Shown piece by piece: positions 1-7,182 of a stretch of DNA of 7,182 nt. Each line of letters starts with the position of its first letter. The stretch's first letter is position 1. The translations under genes and the position numbers were made by a program. Under the pieces are notes generated by a model. The model saw nothing but the letters and a program-made list of their open reading frames with translations, searched no databases and was not told where the DNA came from. Origin of the DNA: Verrucomicrobiia bacterium. GTDB taxonomy: Bacteria > Verrucomicrobiota > Verrucomicrobiae > Limisphaerales > JAKPVM01. The stretch spans positions 1 to 7,182 of the forward strand of contig JAOADO010000053.1 of the NCBI GenBank assembly GCA_026417275.1, written 5' to 3'.

Positions 1-1
1 G

Positions 2-3000
2 AATATACTCGTTCAAACAAATGTAAGTTTTACAACCACGCCATTTGTGGTCAGCGATTTGGGCGGTTCTTTGCCAGAAGGTTATCTTGTGACAGTTCCA
101 GGTGGTTATGAATTCGGCGGCGGCGGAGCGGGAATTGGTAATTATTCGGACCAATTTTCGAGCGCGTTCGAACTGAGGAATGGGGATTTTGATGTTCAAT
201 TAAGAGTAAAGGATTTTTCTGCTGCGGATATTTGGGCAAAAACTGGTTTGATGGCGAGAGAAACTCTTGACTCAGGAAGCCGATACACGGCGGTGCTTGC
301 AACTCCTTCAATTCTTGGCGTGGTCTTTGAGTATCGTGGTACAAATGACCAGACATCCACAATGGTTGGCAATATGCCACCAAATTATCCTGATTGTTGG
401 CTCAGGTTAAAACGTGCTGGAAACACATTTAGCGGATTTGCAAGTATTGACGGAAAATCATGGATATCGCTTGGGAGTGTCACAATTTCAATGAGCAATT
501 CTCTGTATGTCGGATTGGTTATTTCAAGCAGACAAAATGGGACGTCTGCAAAAGCCACTCTTTCAGAGTATTCTCAGACAATCAGTACACTTGCAGGGAG
601 TTTTCCGGATAAATATGAGACCTTGGGACCTTCGACGCGGAGAACTGGATTAACATTCTCTGAAATAATGTATAGACCAAAACCTCGCCAGGATGGAAAG
701 AATCTTGAATTTATCGAAATATATAATTCAAATCCATGGTTTCATGATATTGGACGCTATAGAATATCTGGAAATATAGATTTTACATTCCCGCCAGGAA
801 CGAAGATTGAGGGGAATAGTTTTATCGTGGTTGCGGCAGACCCTCAGGCGGTTGAATCTGTGTACGGGATTAAAGGCGTTTTTGGACCTTATACAAATAC
901 TTTAAAAACTGCTGGTACAATAAGGCTTCGCGACGAACAGGGGACAATTTTATTGGAGGTCAGCTATGATAATAAACATCCCTGGCCTGTGGGCGCTGAT
1001 GGGACTGGACATTCAATAGTACTTGCTCGAGCCAGTTATGGTGAAAATGATCCGAGCGCATGGAAAATCAGCGATGTGGTTGGTGGAACGCCAGGCAAAT
1101 ATAACACAATTAAACCCACATATCTCCAGGATATTGTAATAAATGAAATTTTAGCACATGCAGAAGGAGCAAATGAGGATTTTGTGGAACTTTATAATCA
1201 CAGCAATTTTACAAACGATATTTCTGGATGCATTTTGACGGATAATCCAGATGTTAATAAATTTGTGATTCCGCAGGGGACAAAGATTATGCCTGGCGGA
1301 TTTGTGGTGTTCTCACAGTCGCAACTTGGATTTGGGCTAAAGGCAGGTGGAGATACAATTTATTTTAAGTCTCCAGATGGTGAACGGGTGATTGATGCTG
1401 TTAGATTTGGTCCTCAAGCCAATGGGATTTCTTACGGACGCCATCCAGATGGAGCCGACGATTTTTATTTGCTGAAGAGTTTGACTCCAGGTGCGGCAAA
1501 TTCGGGTATTTTTATTCACGACGTTGTAATAAACGAAATCATGTATAATCCAATTTCGAGAAATGATGACGACCAATACGTTGAGTTGTATAACAAAGGA
1601 ACCAATGCAATAAACTTAGGTGGGTGGCGATTTGTTGATGGAATAAACTTTGTATTTCCGGAAAACACGATCATTCAGCCAGGTGGCTACATGGTTGTGG
1701 CAAGAAACGTTAACAACCTGTTGTCGAAGTATCCTCAATTAAACTCTGGCAATACAATAGGCAATTTTGATGGTTCTCTCTCCCATAATGGGGAGAGGAT
1801 TGCGCTTGCGATGCCAGATTATGATTACGCCACAAATCAAAATAATATTGTGACAACAAATGTTAATTATGTTGTGGTTTGTGAGGTTGCGTATCGTGAC
1901 GGTGGCAGATGGGGAGAATGGTCTGATGGCGGCGGAAGCAGTTTGGAACTTATTGACCCGCGCGCGAATCCACGATTGGCTTTCAATTGGGCAGACAGCG
2001 ATGAAACAGAAAAATCTGAATGGACAACGATTCAAGCCACCGGTGTGATTGATAATGGCGCCAATTATGCAAGCGGGACAATTTCTTTTGCCCAGGTTGG
2101 ATTGCTTGAGGCTGGCGAGTGTCTAGTGGATGACCTGGAAATAATCCCATCAGGGAGCACTGCGAATTATGTTGCTAATCCAAATTTCGAAACAGGTCTT
2201 GGAAATTGGTCCCTATTGGGATGTTTCAGTCGGTCGAATCTTGAACAAGGAAAAGGATTTGGCGGTGGCAACGCATTAAGATTGCGCACAAGGAATAGTA
2301 TATTTACACTGGCTAACTCTGCGCAATGCAATCTCAATAATACTACTTTGACTTCTGGACAGGTCGTAACAATGAGGTTCAAGGCGCGATGGTTGCGCGG
2401 TTGTACGGAAGTGTTGTTCAGACTTCATGGAGCCTGGATGGAGGCGACCGGTGCGATGAAAATTCCGCAAAATCTTGGAACACCTGGTTTGCCGAACAGC
2501 CGTCTTGTTCAGAATGCAGGACCAGCAATATATGAAGTTCGCCACTATCCAGCGTTGCCTGCGGCAATGGAGAATTGCCGTGTATTTGCAAAGATTGATG
2601 ATACAGATGGAACGCAGTCTGTTTATCTGAATTACCGAGTTGACCCTGCGACTTCATATAATGCTGTAAGGATGGTGGATGATGGAACAGGTGGCGATAT
2701 AGTTGCCGGAGATGGAATTTACACTGGCATGATTCCTGGGCAGGCGGCTGGAGCTACTGTTGCATTCTATATTTCAGCAACTGATAGTATTGGCGCTTCG
2801 ACGAGATTTCCTGAGATATTGGATGATAACGGTCCTGTCCGCGAATGTGCCGTAAGATTTGGCGAACCGAATCCGCCGAGCGCGTTTGGAATCTACCATT
2901 TGTGGTTGACGCAATCGAATCTAAATCGGTGGATTTCATTGCCAGTTTTAAGCAATGAAGATATTGATGGCACCCTTGTGTATGGGAACAGAGTTATTTA

Positions 3001-6000
3001 CAATATGAACGCTCGTTATGCTGGTAGTCCGTATCATCAAGCGTTTGATAGTCCGGCCGGGACGAGCGCGTGTCACTATAACTGGAGCATGCCAAAAGAT
3101 GATAAGTTGTTAGGGCATACCTCGTTTAACAAAATACATTGGATTGGTAATGATATTCAGGATGATAGCGCAAGTTCGAATAACAACGATTCCACCCTAC
3201 AACGCGAACAAACTGCAAATACTTTGTTGCGCTCACTTGGGTTGCCATGGATTTACAGACGTTATGTTGTTGTTTATGTAAACGGAGTGAGACGCGGGCA
3301 GTTGATGGAAGACGCTTTGCGTCCGAGTGTGAGTGTGCCCGATGCTTATTTCCCGAACGAAAGTGATGGGTTTTTGTTCAAATTCCAGCCGTGGTTTGAA
3401 GGAGGGGCGGCAGCACAGTCGAATGGTTATTGGCCATGGGAAAATAAATCGTGGTGTTTGTTTATGCCTTATACTACGAGCGGAGGCGCTTATAAGTTGT
3501 CTCGTTATAGATGGCATTACCAGATGAGACAAACTCCGGATTCTTTGAATAATTATTCTAACTTTTTCGCGTTAATGACAGTGGCGACGAATTACAATTT
3601 ATCAAATTACGCAGAATTGATGGAAAATGTGGCAGATATGGACAACTGGTTGCGGCTTATTGCAGCAAATCATGCAGCTGGCAACTGGGATTGCTGGGGA
3701 GTTAATAACGAACAAAACGTTTATGGTTATGTGAGTTCAAAAACTAGATGGACATTGTTTATGTTCGACTTCAGCATAGTGCTCGGTAACCGTATTGCAT
3801 GGGCGCCAGGGGCCAACCTTGAAACAATTAACAGTAGTGATATTACATGGCAACGGATTTATGGAACAAGTGGAAATCCGAAATTCCGCAGGATGTACTG
3901 GGCGGCGTTAAAAGAATTGACGCAAAATGGATTAAAGAATGAAGCAGTTGATCCAATTCTTGATGCTAAATACACCGCGTTTCTGGCAAATGGAATTGTG
4001 GCGACTTCTCCTGATCCAATCAAATCGTGGATTGCCTCGGCAAGGGCAAGCATTATTACCCAAGTTTCTCAAAGGGATACCCCAAATTTTGTGTTGAACA
4101 CTAACGTGGTTACAACGACTACTGGTGTTGCCACTGTTACTGGTCTGGCGCCTCTAGAGGTGCAATCGGTGGTTGTTGATGGTTATGTAAGACCGGTAAC
4201 ATGGAATAATATGACAAACTTTACGCTTACTATACCTACGCAACCCGGAACCAATACTGTCTCGGTTTATGGTTTGGATAGATATGGAAATGTGGTTGGT
4301 GGAACTATGCAACAGCTTACGGTCGTCAATTTGTCTCCAGAGTTAGATAAACCGGAGAATAGCATAATTATAAACGAAATTATGTATAATCCGCCAACGC
4401 CGGAGCTGGAATTTATTGAGATTTATAATAAATCACAAACAACAGGATTTGATTTGTCTGGATGGAGGGTTAATGGCATTGGTTATACATTCCCGAAGGG
4501 TTCATGGATAAAACCGAATAGTTATATTGTCCTTGCCAGGAGCAGGACTGCGTTTGCAAGTTTTTACAACCCGTTAATACCTGTGTTTGATGTGTTCGAC
4601 GGAAACTTACAGTCTAATGGAGAAACTATTACTCTATTGCGTCCATCTGAGGATGGAACCTCTGAAATAGTTGTGGATAGGGTCAGATACGATAATCAAT
4701 TGCCATGGCCACAAAAAGCGAATGGTGGTGGGTCATCATTACAATTAATTGATCCAAATCGTGATAACTCGCGCGTTTGCAATTGGTCTGACACAGTTGG
4801 TGGATGGAAGCTTTTCTCTGTTACTGGCGTTCCTAATGGAAACAGATTGATTATCTATCTGGATACAACAAACACAATTTATATTGATGATGTGTCTCTT
4901 GTGCCTGTTTCTGGAGGAAGCAATATAATTAAAAATGGAGATTTTGAGACTCCGATAACTAATGGATGGAAGTTCCAGGGCACAAATGGTTTGGCTTCGT
5001 CAATTTCAACAGAGATTAAGAGAAGTGGAAATTCAAGTTTCAAGATTGTATTTTCACCACCTGGTGGCGCCTCTTCGTATATTTACCAGGATTTACCATC
5101 GAATGTTACTGCAACGTGTACTTTCAGTTTCTGGTACACAACAGGAACAAATACAGGTAATTTTTCCTGGAGAATAAGTGGAAATTATCGTGGGTCTGTT
5201 AATGTCCAGCCTCCGATGCCATATACACCGGGACAAACAAACTCAGTTGCGATGTCTTTGCCAGAATTACCGTCTTTATGGCTTAATGAAGTTCAGCCAG
5301 CGTCTGTAAATGGCGCAACAAATGAACTGGGAGAGCCAGCGGGATGGGTTGAACTTTATAATAACGGCGATGCCCCTATTGACTTATCTGGCTTTTATCT
5401 TGCCAATAACTACACTAACATTACTCAGTGGCAATTCCCGCAGGACACTGTTATTGGACCAAAACAGTTTATGGTTGTCTGGTTGGACGGCAGGACTGAA
5501 TTGTCCAGACCTGAGAGGCTGCACGCTAATTTCACCATTCCATCCGGAACTGGCAGTGTGGCATTGAGTATGATTATTAATTCTGTGGCATCTGTATTCG
5601 ATTATTTAAATTATTCCGATTTATCGGCTGGGTATAGTTATGGGGATTATCCGGATGGACAGCCTTTCTATCGTCAAAGTTTCTATTATGCGACGCCTGG
5701 CGGCACAAATAATCCTGCGGCTCCGCCGGTAAGATTGTTCATCAACGAGTGGATGGCGAGCAATACAAAAACGATAGCAAATCCTGTTACCGGGCAATAT
5801 GACGATTGGTTTGAGTTGTATAATCCGAACAATGAACCTGTTGATATTTCAGGTTATTATTTGACCGATGTAATTACGAATAAATATAAGTATCGTATCC
5901 CGAATGGCTATTTTGTGCCTGCGCGTGGATATCTTGTAATATGGGCAGATAATGCACCTTCTTTGAATCGGCCGCAATTGAACGAATTGCATGTCAACTT

Positions 6001-6688
6001 TAGATTGTCGAGGAATGCTTCGGATATTGGATTGTTCAGGGCAGATGGGACTTTGGTTGATTCTGTAACATTTGGATATCAGACAAGCGATTTGACAGAA
6101 GGTCGTTATCCTGATGGAAGTCAAAATATAATGCAGTTGACAAGACCAACGCCTGGTTCTGCAAATGTCGCTAATGGAGGAGCCAACGTCGCGCCTGTTA
6201 TCAGTCCTATTGGAACGAAGGTTATATTCTTTGGAGAAACATTAAGGTTCAGGATAACTGCAACTGACCCGGATGTGCCAGGACAAACGTTGACGTTTGC
6301 GATTGTAAATGCTCCACAGGGATCTTCGATAACAGCTGATGGCGAGTTCACGTGGACTCCATCGCTTGCTCAAACTCCGTCAACTAATCTGGTTACAGTT
6401 AGTGTGACTGATAATGGGAATCCGCCTCTGTCGGCTACCGCTGAATTCTTTGTTCTTGTCAGCGCGCAGCCGCGGTTAATACCTGACGCTTTGAAAGTGG
6501 AGAATGGGAATCTGCGGCTTTCCCTTCAGGTTCAACCTGGCAGGCAATATAGGATTGAGTATAAAGATAGTTTAAACGAATCTACGTGGAAGACACTTAA
6601 AGTGGTTACGCCCACTCAGCCAGTATGGATAATTGATGACCCAATTGGCACGAATAAAAATCGTTTCTACAGGATTGTTGTTGAATAA
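2..6688 (+). CDS. Giant secreted-type lamin-tail-domain / CotH-kinase-like multidomain protein (5' partial)
   Basis: The frame is open from base 2 to the TAA at 6686-6688 (2228 codons). No start is visible: 15 sense codons precede the GTG at 47, which lies in a beta-strand run, so the N-terminus and any signal peptide are outside the window. Domains, numbered from the codon at 2: DUF1349/LamG-like sandwich 16-195 (WAKTGLMARETLDSGSRY); LTD1 217-368; LTD2 378-501; LTD3 506-667; jelly-roll CBM-like 675-827 (NPNFETGLGNW); Ig-like 839-943 (GDGIYTGMIPGQ); CotH-like 963-1358; Ig-like 1360-1444; LTD4 1455-1597; second CBM-like 1599-1740; LTD5 1759-1901; LTD6 1910-2055; cadherin/He_PIG-like 2062-2156 (ATDPD, FTWTPS); C-terminal module 2157-2228. 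LTDs carry INEIMYNP and E-[IL]-YN motifs. LPXTG, PEP-CTERM and hydrophobic anchor signals are absent at the C-terminus. An extracellular or surface role is inferred; substrate unknown. Family call is firm, function is not. Confidence 0.9.
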   Translation, partial: NILVQTNVSFTTTPFVVSDLGGSLPEGYLVTVPGGYEFGGGGAGIGNYSDQFSSAFELRNGDFDVQLRVKDFSAADIWAKTGLMARETLDSGSRYTAVLATPSILGVVFEYRGTNDQTSTMVGNMPPNYPDCWLRLKRAGNTFSGFASIDGKSWISLGSVTISMSNSLYVGLVISSRQNGTSAKATLSEYSQTISTLAGSFPDKYETLGPSTRRTGLTFSEIMYRPKPRQDGKNLEFIEIYNSNPWFHDIGRYRISGNIDFTFPPGTKIEGNSFIVVAADPQAVESVYGIKGVFGPYTNTLKTAGTIRLRDEQGTILLEVSYDNKHPWPVGADGTGHSIVLARASYGENDPSAWKISDVVGGTPGKYNTIKPTYLQDIVINEILAHAEGANEDFVELYNHSNFTNDISGCILTDNPDVNKFVIPQGTKIMPGGFVVFSQSQLGFGLKAGGDTIYFKSPDGERVIDAVRFGPQANGISYGRHPDGADDFYLLKSLTPGAANSGIFIHDVVINEIMYNPISRNDDDQYVELYNKGTNAINLGGWRFVDGINFVFPENTIIQPGGYMVVARNVNNLLSKYPQLNSGNTIGNFDGSLSHNGERIALAMPDYDYATNQNNIVTTNVNYVVVCEVAYRDGGRWGEWSDGGGSSLELIDPRANPRLAFNWADSDETEKSEWTTIQATGVIDNGANYASGTISFAQVGLLEAGECLVDDLEIIPSGSTANYVANPNFETGLGNWSLLGCFSRSNLEQGKGFGGGNALRLRTRNSIFTLANSAQCNLNNTTLTSGQVVTMRFKARWLRGCTEVLFRLHGAWMEATGAMKIPQNLGTPGLPNSRLVQNAGPAIYEVRHYPALPAAMENCRVFAKIDDTDGTQSVYLNYRVDPATSYNAVRMVDDGTGGDIVAGDGIYTGMIPGQAAGATVAFYISATDSIGASTRFPEILDDNGPVRECAVRFGEPNPPSAFGIYHLWLTQSNLNRWISLPVLSNEDIDGTLVYGNRVIYNMNARYAGSPYHQAFDSPAGTSACHYNWSMPKDDKLLGHTSFNKIHWIGNDIQDDSASSNNNDSTLQREQTANTLLRSLGLPWIYRRYVVVYVNGVRRGQLMEDALRPSVSVPDAYFPNESDGFLFKFQPWFEGGAAAQSNGYWPWENKSWCLFMPYTTSGGAYKLSRYRWHYQMRQTPDSLNNYSNFFALMTVATNYNLSNYAELMENVADMDNWLRLIAANHAAGNWDCWGVNNEQNVYGYVSSKTRWTLFMFDFSIVLGNRIAWAPGANLETINSSDITWQRIYGTSGNPKFRRMYWAALKELTQNGLKNEAVDPILDAKYTAFLANGIVATSPDPIKSWIASARASIITQVSQRDTPNFVLNTNVVTTTTGVATVTGLAPLEVQSVVVDGYVRPVTWNNMTNFTLTIPTQPGTNTVSVYGLDRYGNVVGGTMQQLTVVNLSPELDKPENSIIINEIMYNPPTPELEFIEIYNKSQTTGFDLSGWRVNGIGYTFPKGSWIKPNSYIVLARSRTAFASFYNPLIPVFDVFDGNLQSNGETITLLRPSEDGTSEIVVDRVRYDNQLPWPQKANGGGSSLQLIDPNRDNSRVCNWSDTVGGWKLFSVTGVPNGNRLIIYLDTTNTIYIDDVSLVPVSGGSNIIKNGDFETPITNGWKFQGTNGLASSISTEIKRSGNSSFKIVFSPPGGASSYIYQDLPSNVTATCTFSFWYTTGTNTGNFSWRISGNYRGSVNVQPPMPYTPGQTNSVAMSLPELPSLWLNEVQPASVNGATNELGEPAGWVELYNNGDAPIDLSGFYLANNYTNITQWQFPQDTVIGPKQFMVVWLDGRTELSRPERLHANFTIPSGTGSVALSMIINSVASVFDYLNYSDLSAGYSYGDYPDGQPFYRQSFYYATPGGTNNPAAPPVRLFINEWMASNTKTIANPVTGQYDDWFELYNPNNEPVDISGYYLTDVITNKYKYRIPNGYFVPARGYLVIWADNAPSLNRPQLNELHVNFRLSRNASDIGLFRADGTLVDSVTFGYQTSDLTEGRYPDGSQNIMQLTRPTPGSANVANGGANVAPVISPIGTKVIFFGETLRFRITATDPDVPGQTLTFAIVNAPQGSSITADGEFTWTPSLAQTPSTNLVTVSVTDNGNPPLSATAEFFVLVSAQPRLIPDALKVENGNLRLSLQVQPGRQYRIEYKDSLNESTWKTLKVVTPTQPVWIIDDPIGTNKNRFYRIVVE
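1517..2480 (+). repeat. First copy of an LTD-plus-CBM-like unit (LTD3 + CBM1)
   Basis: This coding segment holds a lamin-tail domain starting INEIMYNP and ending GGGSSLELIDPR...NWAD. It continues into ATGVIDNG, then CLVDDLEIIPSG, then the jelly-roll start NPNFETGLGNW. The same order recurs at 4364-5220, so the two stretches look like diverged copies of one two-domain unit, one on each side of the Ig-CotH-Ig core. Copy 1 also carries the WLRGCTEVLFRLHGAW stretch, which has no obvious counterpart in copy 2. The similarity is mostly at protein level. Confidence 0.7.
1529..1551 (+). repeat. 23-nt near-identical direct repeat, copy 1 (encodes INEIMYNP)
   Basis: Bases here differ at one position (C at 1540) from 4370-4392, which has T at the matching base 4381. 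Both encode the start of a lamin-tail domain in the same frame. This is the closest nucleotide match I noticed between the LTD copies, most of which agree only as protein. Confidence 0.75.
2890..4075 (+). other. CotH-kinase-like domain within the giant protein
   Basis: Residues about 963-1358 of the in-window protein follow the CotH pattern. An N-lobe-like part contains NARYAGSPYHQAF and a helix REQTANTLLRSLGLPW (from 3203). The strand YVVVYVNGVRRGQLMED follows, with YVNG...ED at 3275-3313. A helical region DMDNWLRLIAANHAAGNWD puts its final Asp at 3689-3691, and the MFDFSIVLGN strand-turn puts its Asp at 3767-3769. CotH proteins are atypical secreted kinases, known from Bacillus spore coat. 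In relatives as I remember them the last motif reads D-[IL]-D-[FW]; here it is D-F-S, so the second acidic position is lost while the first Asp and the NWD Asp are kept. Activity therefore cannot be assumed. The fold assignment is good; catalysis is open. Confidence 0.8.
4364..5220 (+). repeat. Second copy of the LTD-plus-CBM-like unit (LTD4 + CBM2)
   Basis: The lamin-tail domain again begins INEIMYNP and ends GGGSSLQLIDPN...CNWSD. It is followed by VTGVPNGN, then IYIDDVSLVPVSGG, then the jelly-roll start KNGDFETPITNGW. These elements match copy 1 (1517-2480) in order and spacing. The segment between DFE and LTD5 is serine/threonine rich and more diverged. Its tail, TPGQTNSV before LPSLWLNEVQP, is the join to LTD5. 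Duplication by intragenic recombination is inferred. Confidence 0.7.
4370..4392 (+). repeat. 23-nt near-identical direct repeat, copy 2 (encodes INEIMYNP)
   Basis: Partner of 1529-1551, in the same frame and with one synonymous third-position difference. It marks the start of LTD4, just after the Ig-like domain that follows the CotH-like region. Confidence 0.75.
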
Positions 6689-6692
6689 GTTG

Positions 6693-6722
6693 CAATTGGT
6701 ATCGAATTAGTAATTCCAATTG
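6693..6722. repeat. Nested inverted repeat between the stop codon and the terminator
   Basis: CAATTGG (6693-6699) is perfectly complementary to CCAATTG (6716-6722), and two G-U pairs could extend the stem outwards. Inside it, GAATTA (6704-6709) and TAATTC (6711-6716) form a second palindrome about base 6710. In RNA the outer 7-bp stem could stack on an inner AATT/AATT helix with a 5-nt bulge. It begins 5 bases after the TAA. It may be a 3'-end-stabilising hairpin or simply AT-rich chance; no T tract follows, so it is not a terminator itself. Confidence 0.5.
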
Positions 6723-6736
6723 TGCTGCGATTATTG

Positions 6737-6767
6737 CGCCCCTCGTTATGCGAGGGGCGTTATTTTT
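6737..6767 (+). terminator. Intrinsic (rho-independent) terminator of the giant gene
   Basis: A perfect 9-bp GC-rich stem, CGCCCCTCG (6737-6745) with CGAGGGGCG (6751-6759), closes a 5-nt loop TTATG. It is followed at once by TTATTTTT (6760-6767). It lies 48 bases after the TAA and 83 bases before the rnhC start, so it should end the large transcript and make rnhC separately transcribed. The reverse strand has no T tract of similar quality, so it appears one-directional. Confidence 0.92.
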
Positions 6768-6850
6768 GAAATGTGGTTAGTGGATTTGTAAGTTAGTTTT
6801 GTTTCAGGAAATATTTGTATTCTGAATAGTTTTCATGAAAAATTTATGGA

Positions 6851-7182
6851 ATGAAGCAGATTTCATTATTCACATGTTTGCTCGATAGAAAACAAATAGA
6901 AGAACTTAGAAAATATCTGGAAGAAAATGGATTTCAGTTTAAAGAAACTCCGTATGCTGAGTTTTCTGCTTCAAAAAAAGGGTTGAGTGTTACTGTGTAT
7001 AATAACGGAAAACTTGTGGTGCAGGGTAAAGATACCGGGGAGTTTGTTGAATTTATTCTTGAACCGTTAATATTGAAAAGGGCGTTTATTGGGTATGAGA
7101 CGGTCTATAATCCATCGCTGATGGTGGCGCGAATTGGTGTGGATGAATCCGGTAAAGGCGATTATTTTGGTCCCCTCTGTGT
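6851..7182 (+). CDS. rnhC: Ribonuclease HIII (3' partial, cut by window end)
   Basis: RNase HIII cleaves the RNA strand of RNA-DNA hybrids in the cytoplasm, helping to remove R-loops and primers. The window holds 110 codons plus two bases. Residues 1 to about 80 match the N-terminal TBP-like substrate-binding domain of this family in length and style: basic, with an early helix RKQIEELRKYLEENG and then strands LSVTVYNNGKLVVQGK. The catalytic domain begins ARIGVDESGKGDYFGPLCV, with the first two acidic residues D98 (7142-7144) and E99 (7145-7147). The GKGDYFGP signature and the N-terminal domain separate it from RNase HII. An in-frame TGA at 6836 leaves ATG 6851 as the only normal start. No clear Shine-Dalgarno motif precedes it. 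The remaining catalytic acids lie beyond the window. It follows a terminator, so it probably has its own promoter, though none is convincing in 6768-6850. Confidence 0.95.
   Translation, partial: MKQISLFTCLLDRKQIEELRKYLEENGFQFKETPYAEFSASKKGLSVTVYNNGKLVVQGKDTGEFVEFILEPLILKRAFIGYETVYNPSLMVARIGVDESGKGDYFGPLC

Noticed and set aside
1860..2048. Forward-strand alternative-frame ORFs inside the giant gene (also at 3333, 4962 and 5310)
   Set aside because: They overlap LTD, CotH-like or CBM-like coding sequence in a different frame and have no independent support.
6121..6351. Reverse-strand open frames of 60-110 codons across the large gene, such as this one
   Set aside because: All lie wholly opposite well-supported domains of the giant protein, have no recognisable product and look like antisense shadows.
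47..6688. GTG at 47 as the translation start of the giant protein
   Set aside because: The frame continues open to the left edge, there is no signal peptide after the GTG, and it lies inside the lead strand of a beta-sandwich domain.
6786..6823. Possible sigma-70-type promoter for rnhC (TTGTAA at 6786, TATTCT at 6818)
   Set aside because: The spacing is 26 bases, far from the usual 16-18, and the other pairings tried give poor hexamers. A promoter is expected here but cannot be placed.
6846..6854. Minimal ATG-GAA-TGA unit whose stop overlaps the rnhC ATG, as a translational coupling device
   Set aside because: A start, one codon and a stop can easily arise by chance in this composition, and no Shine-Dalgarno motif supports initiation at 6846.
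6835..6888. 17-codon ORF (ATG 6835 to TAG 6886) overlapping the start of rnhC in another frame
   Set aside because: It has no ribosome binding site, is short and AT-driven, and its product resembles nothing; the RNase HIII frame explains the same bases.

Overview
The window is almost entirely one very large coding region on the + strand, followed by a strong hairpin terminator and the 5' end of a second gene. The large gene runs off the left edge. Its frame is open from base 2, so the GTG at 47 is only an internal valine codon and the true start lies upstream. In the window it encodes 2228 residues of a secreted-type, multidomain beta-rich protein of the 'lamin tail domain / CotH kinase family' class. 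Six lamin-tail-like domains (LTDs), two jelly-roll carbohydrate-binding-like modules and several Ig-like domains surround one central CotH-kinase-like domain.

Layout: 2-6688 holds the LTD/CotH protein (5' partial). Bases 6689-6736 are a short AT-rich spacer with a nested inverted repeat, and 6737-6767 is a GC-rich stem followed by a T tract. From 6768 to 6850 there is an AT-rich leader with no convincing promoter. From 6851 to the right edge lies the first 110 codons of ribonuclease HIII (rnhC), cut by the window just after its first catalytic Asp-Glu pair.

Organism: the LTD/CotH architecture, and above all the C-terminal 'YRIEYKDSL...FYRIV' module, is what I associate with Verrucomicrobiota (Pedosphaera/Limisphaerales-like bacteria). 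RNase HIII is compatible with the wider PVC group (it is also known in Chlamydiae) but is commoner in Firmicutes. The DNA is AT-leaning. This assignment rests on memory of family resemblance, not on a search.

The two genes are separated by a terminator and show no functional link: one is probably a surface or secreted protein, the other a cytoplasmic housekeeping nuclease. I found no mobile element, CRISPR array, tRNA or rRNA. I do not see a clearly new system. The most interesting points are an atypical metal-site motif in the CotH-like domain, the ordered pattern of two LTD subtypes with a repeated LTD-CBM unit around the kinase-like core, and the lineage-typical C-terminal tail of unknown role.
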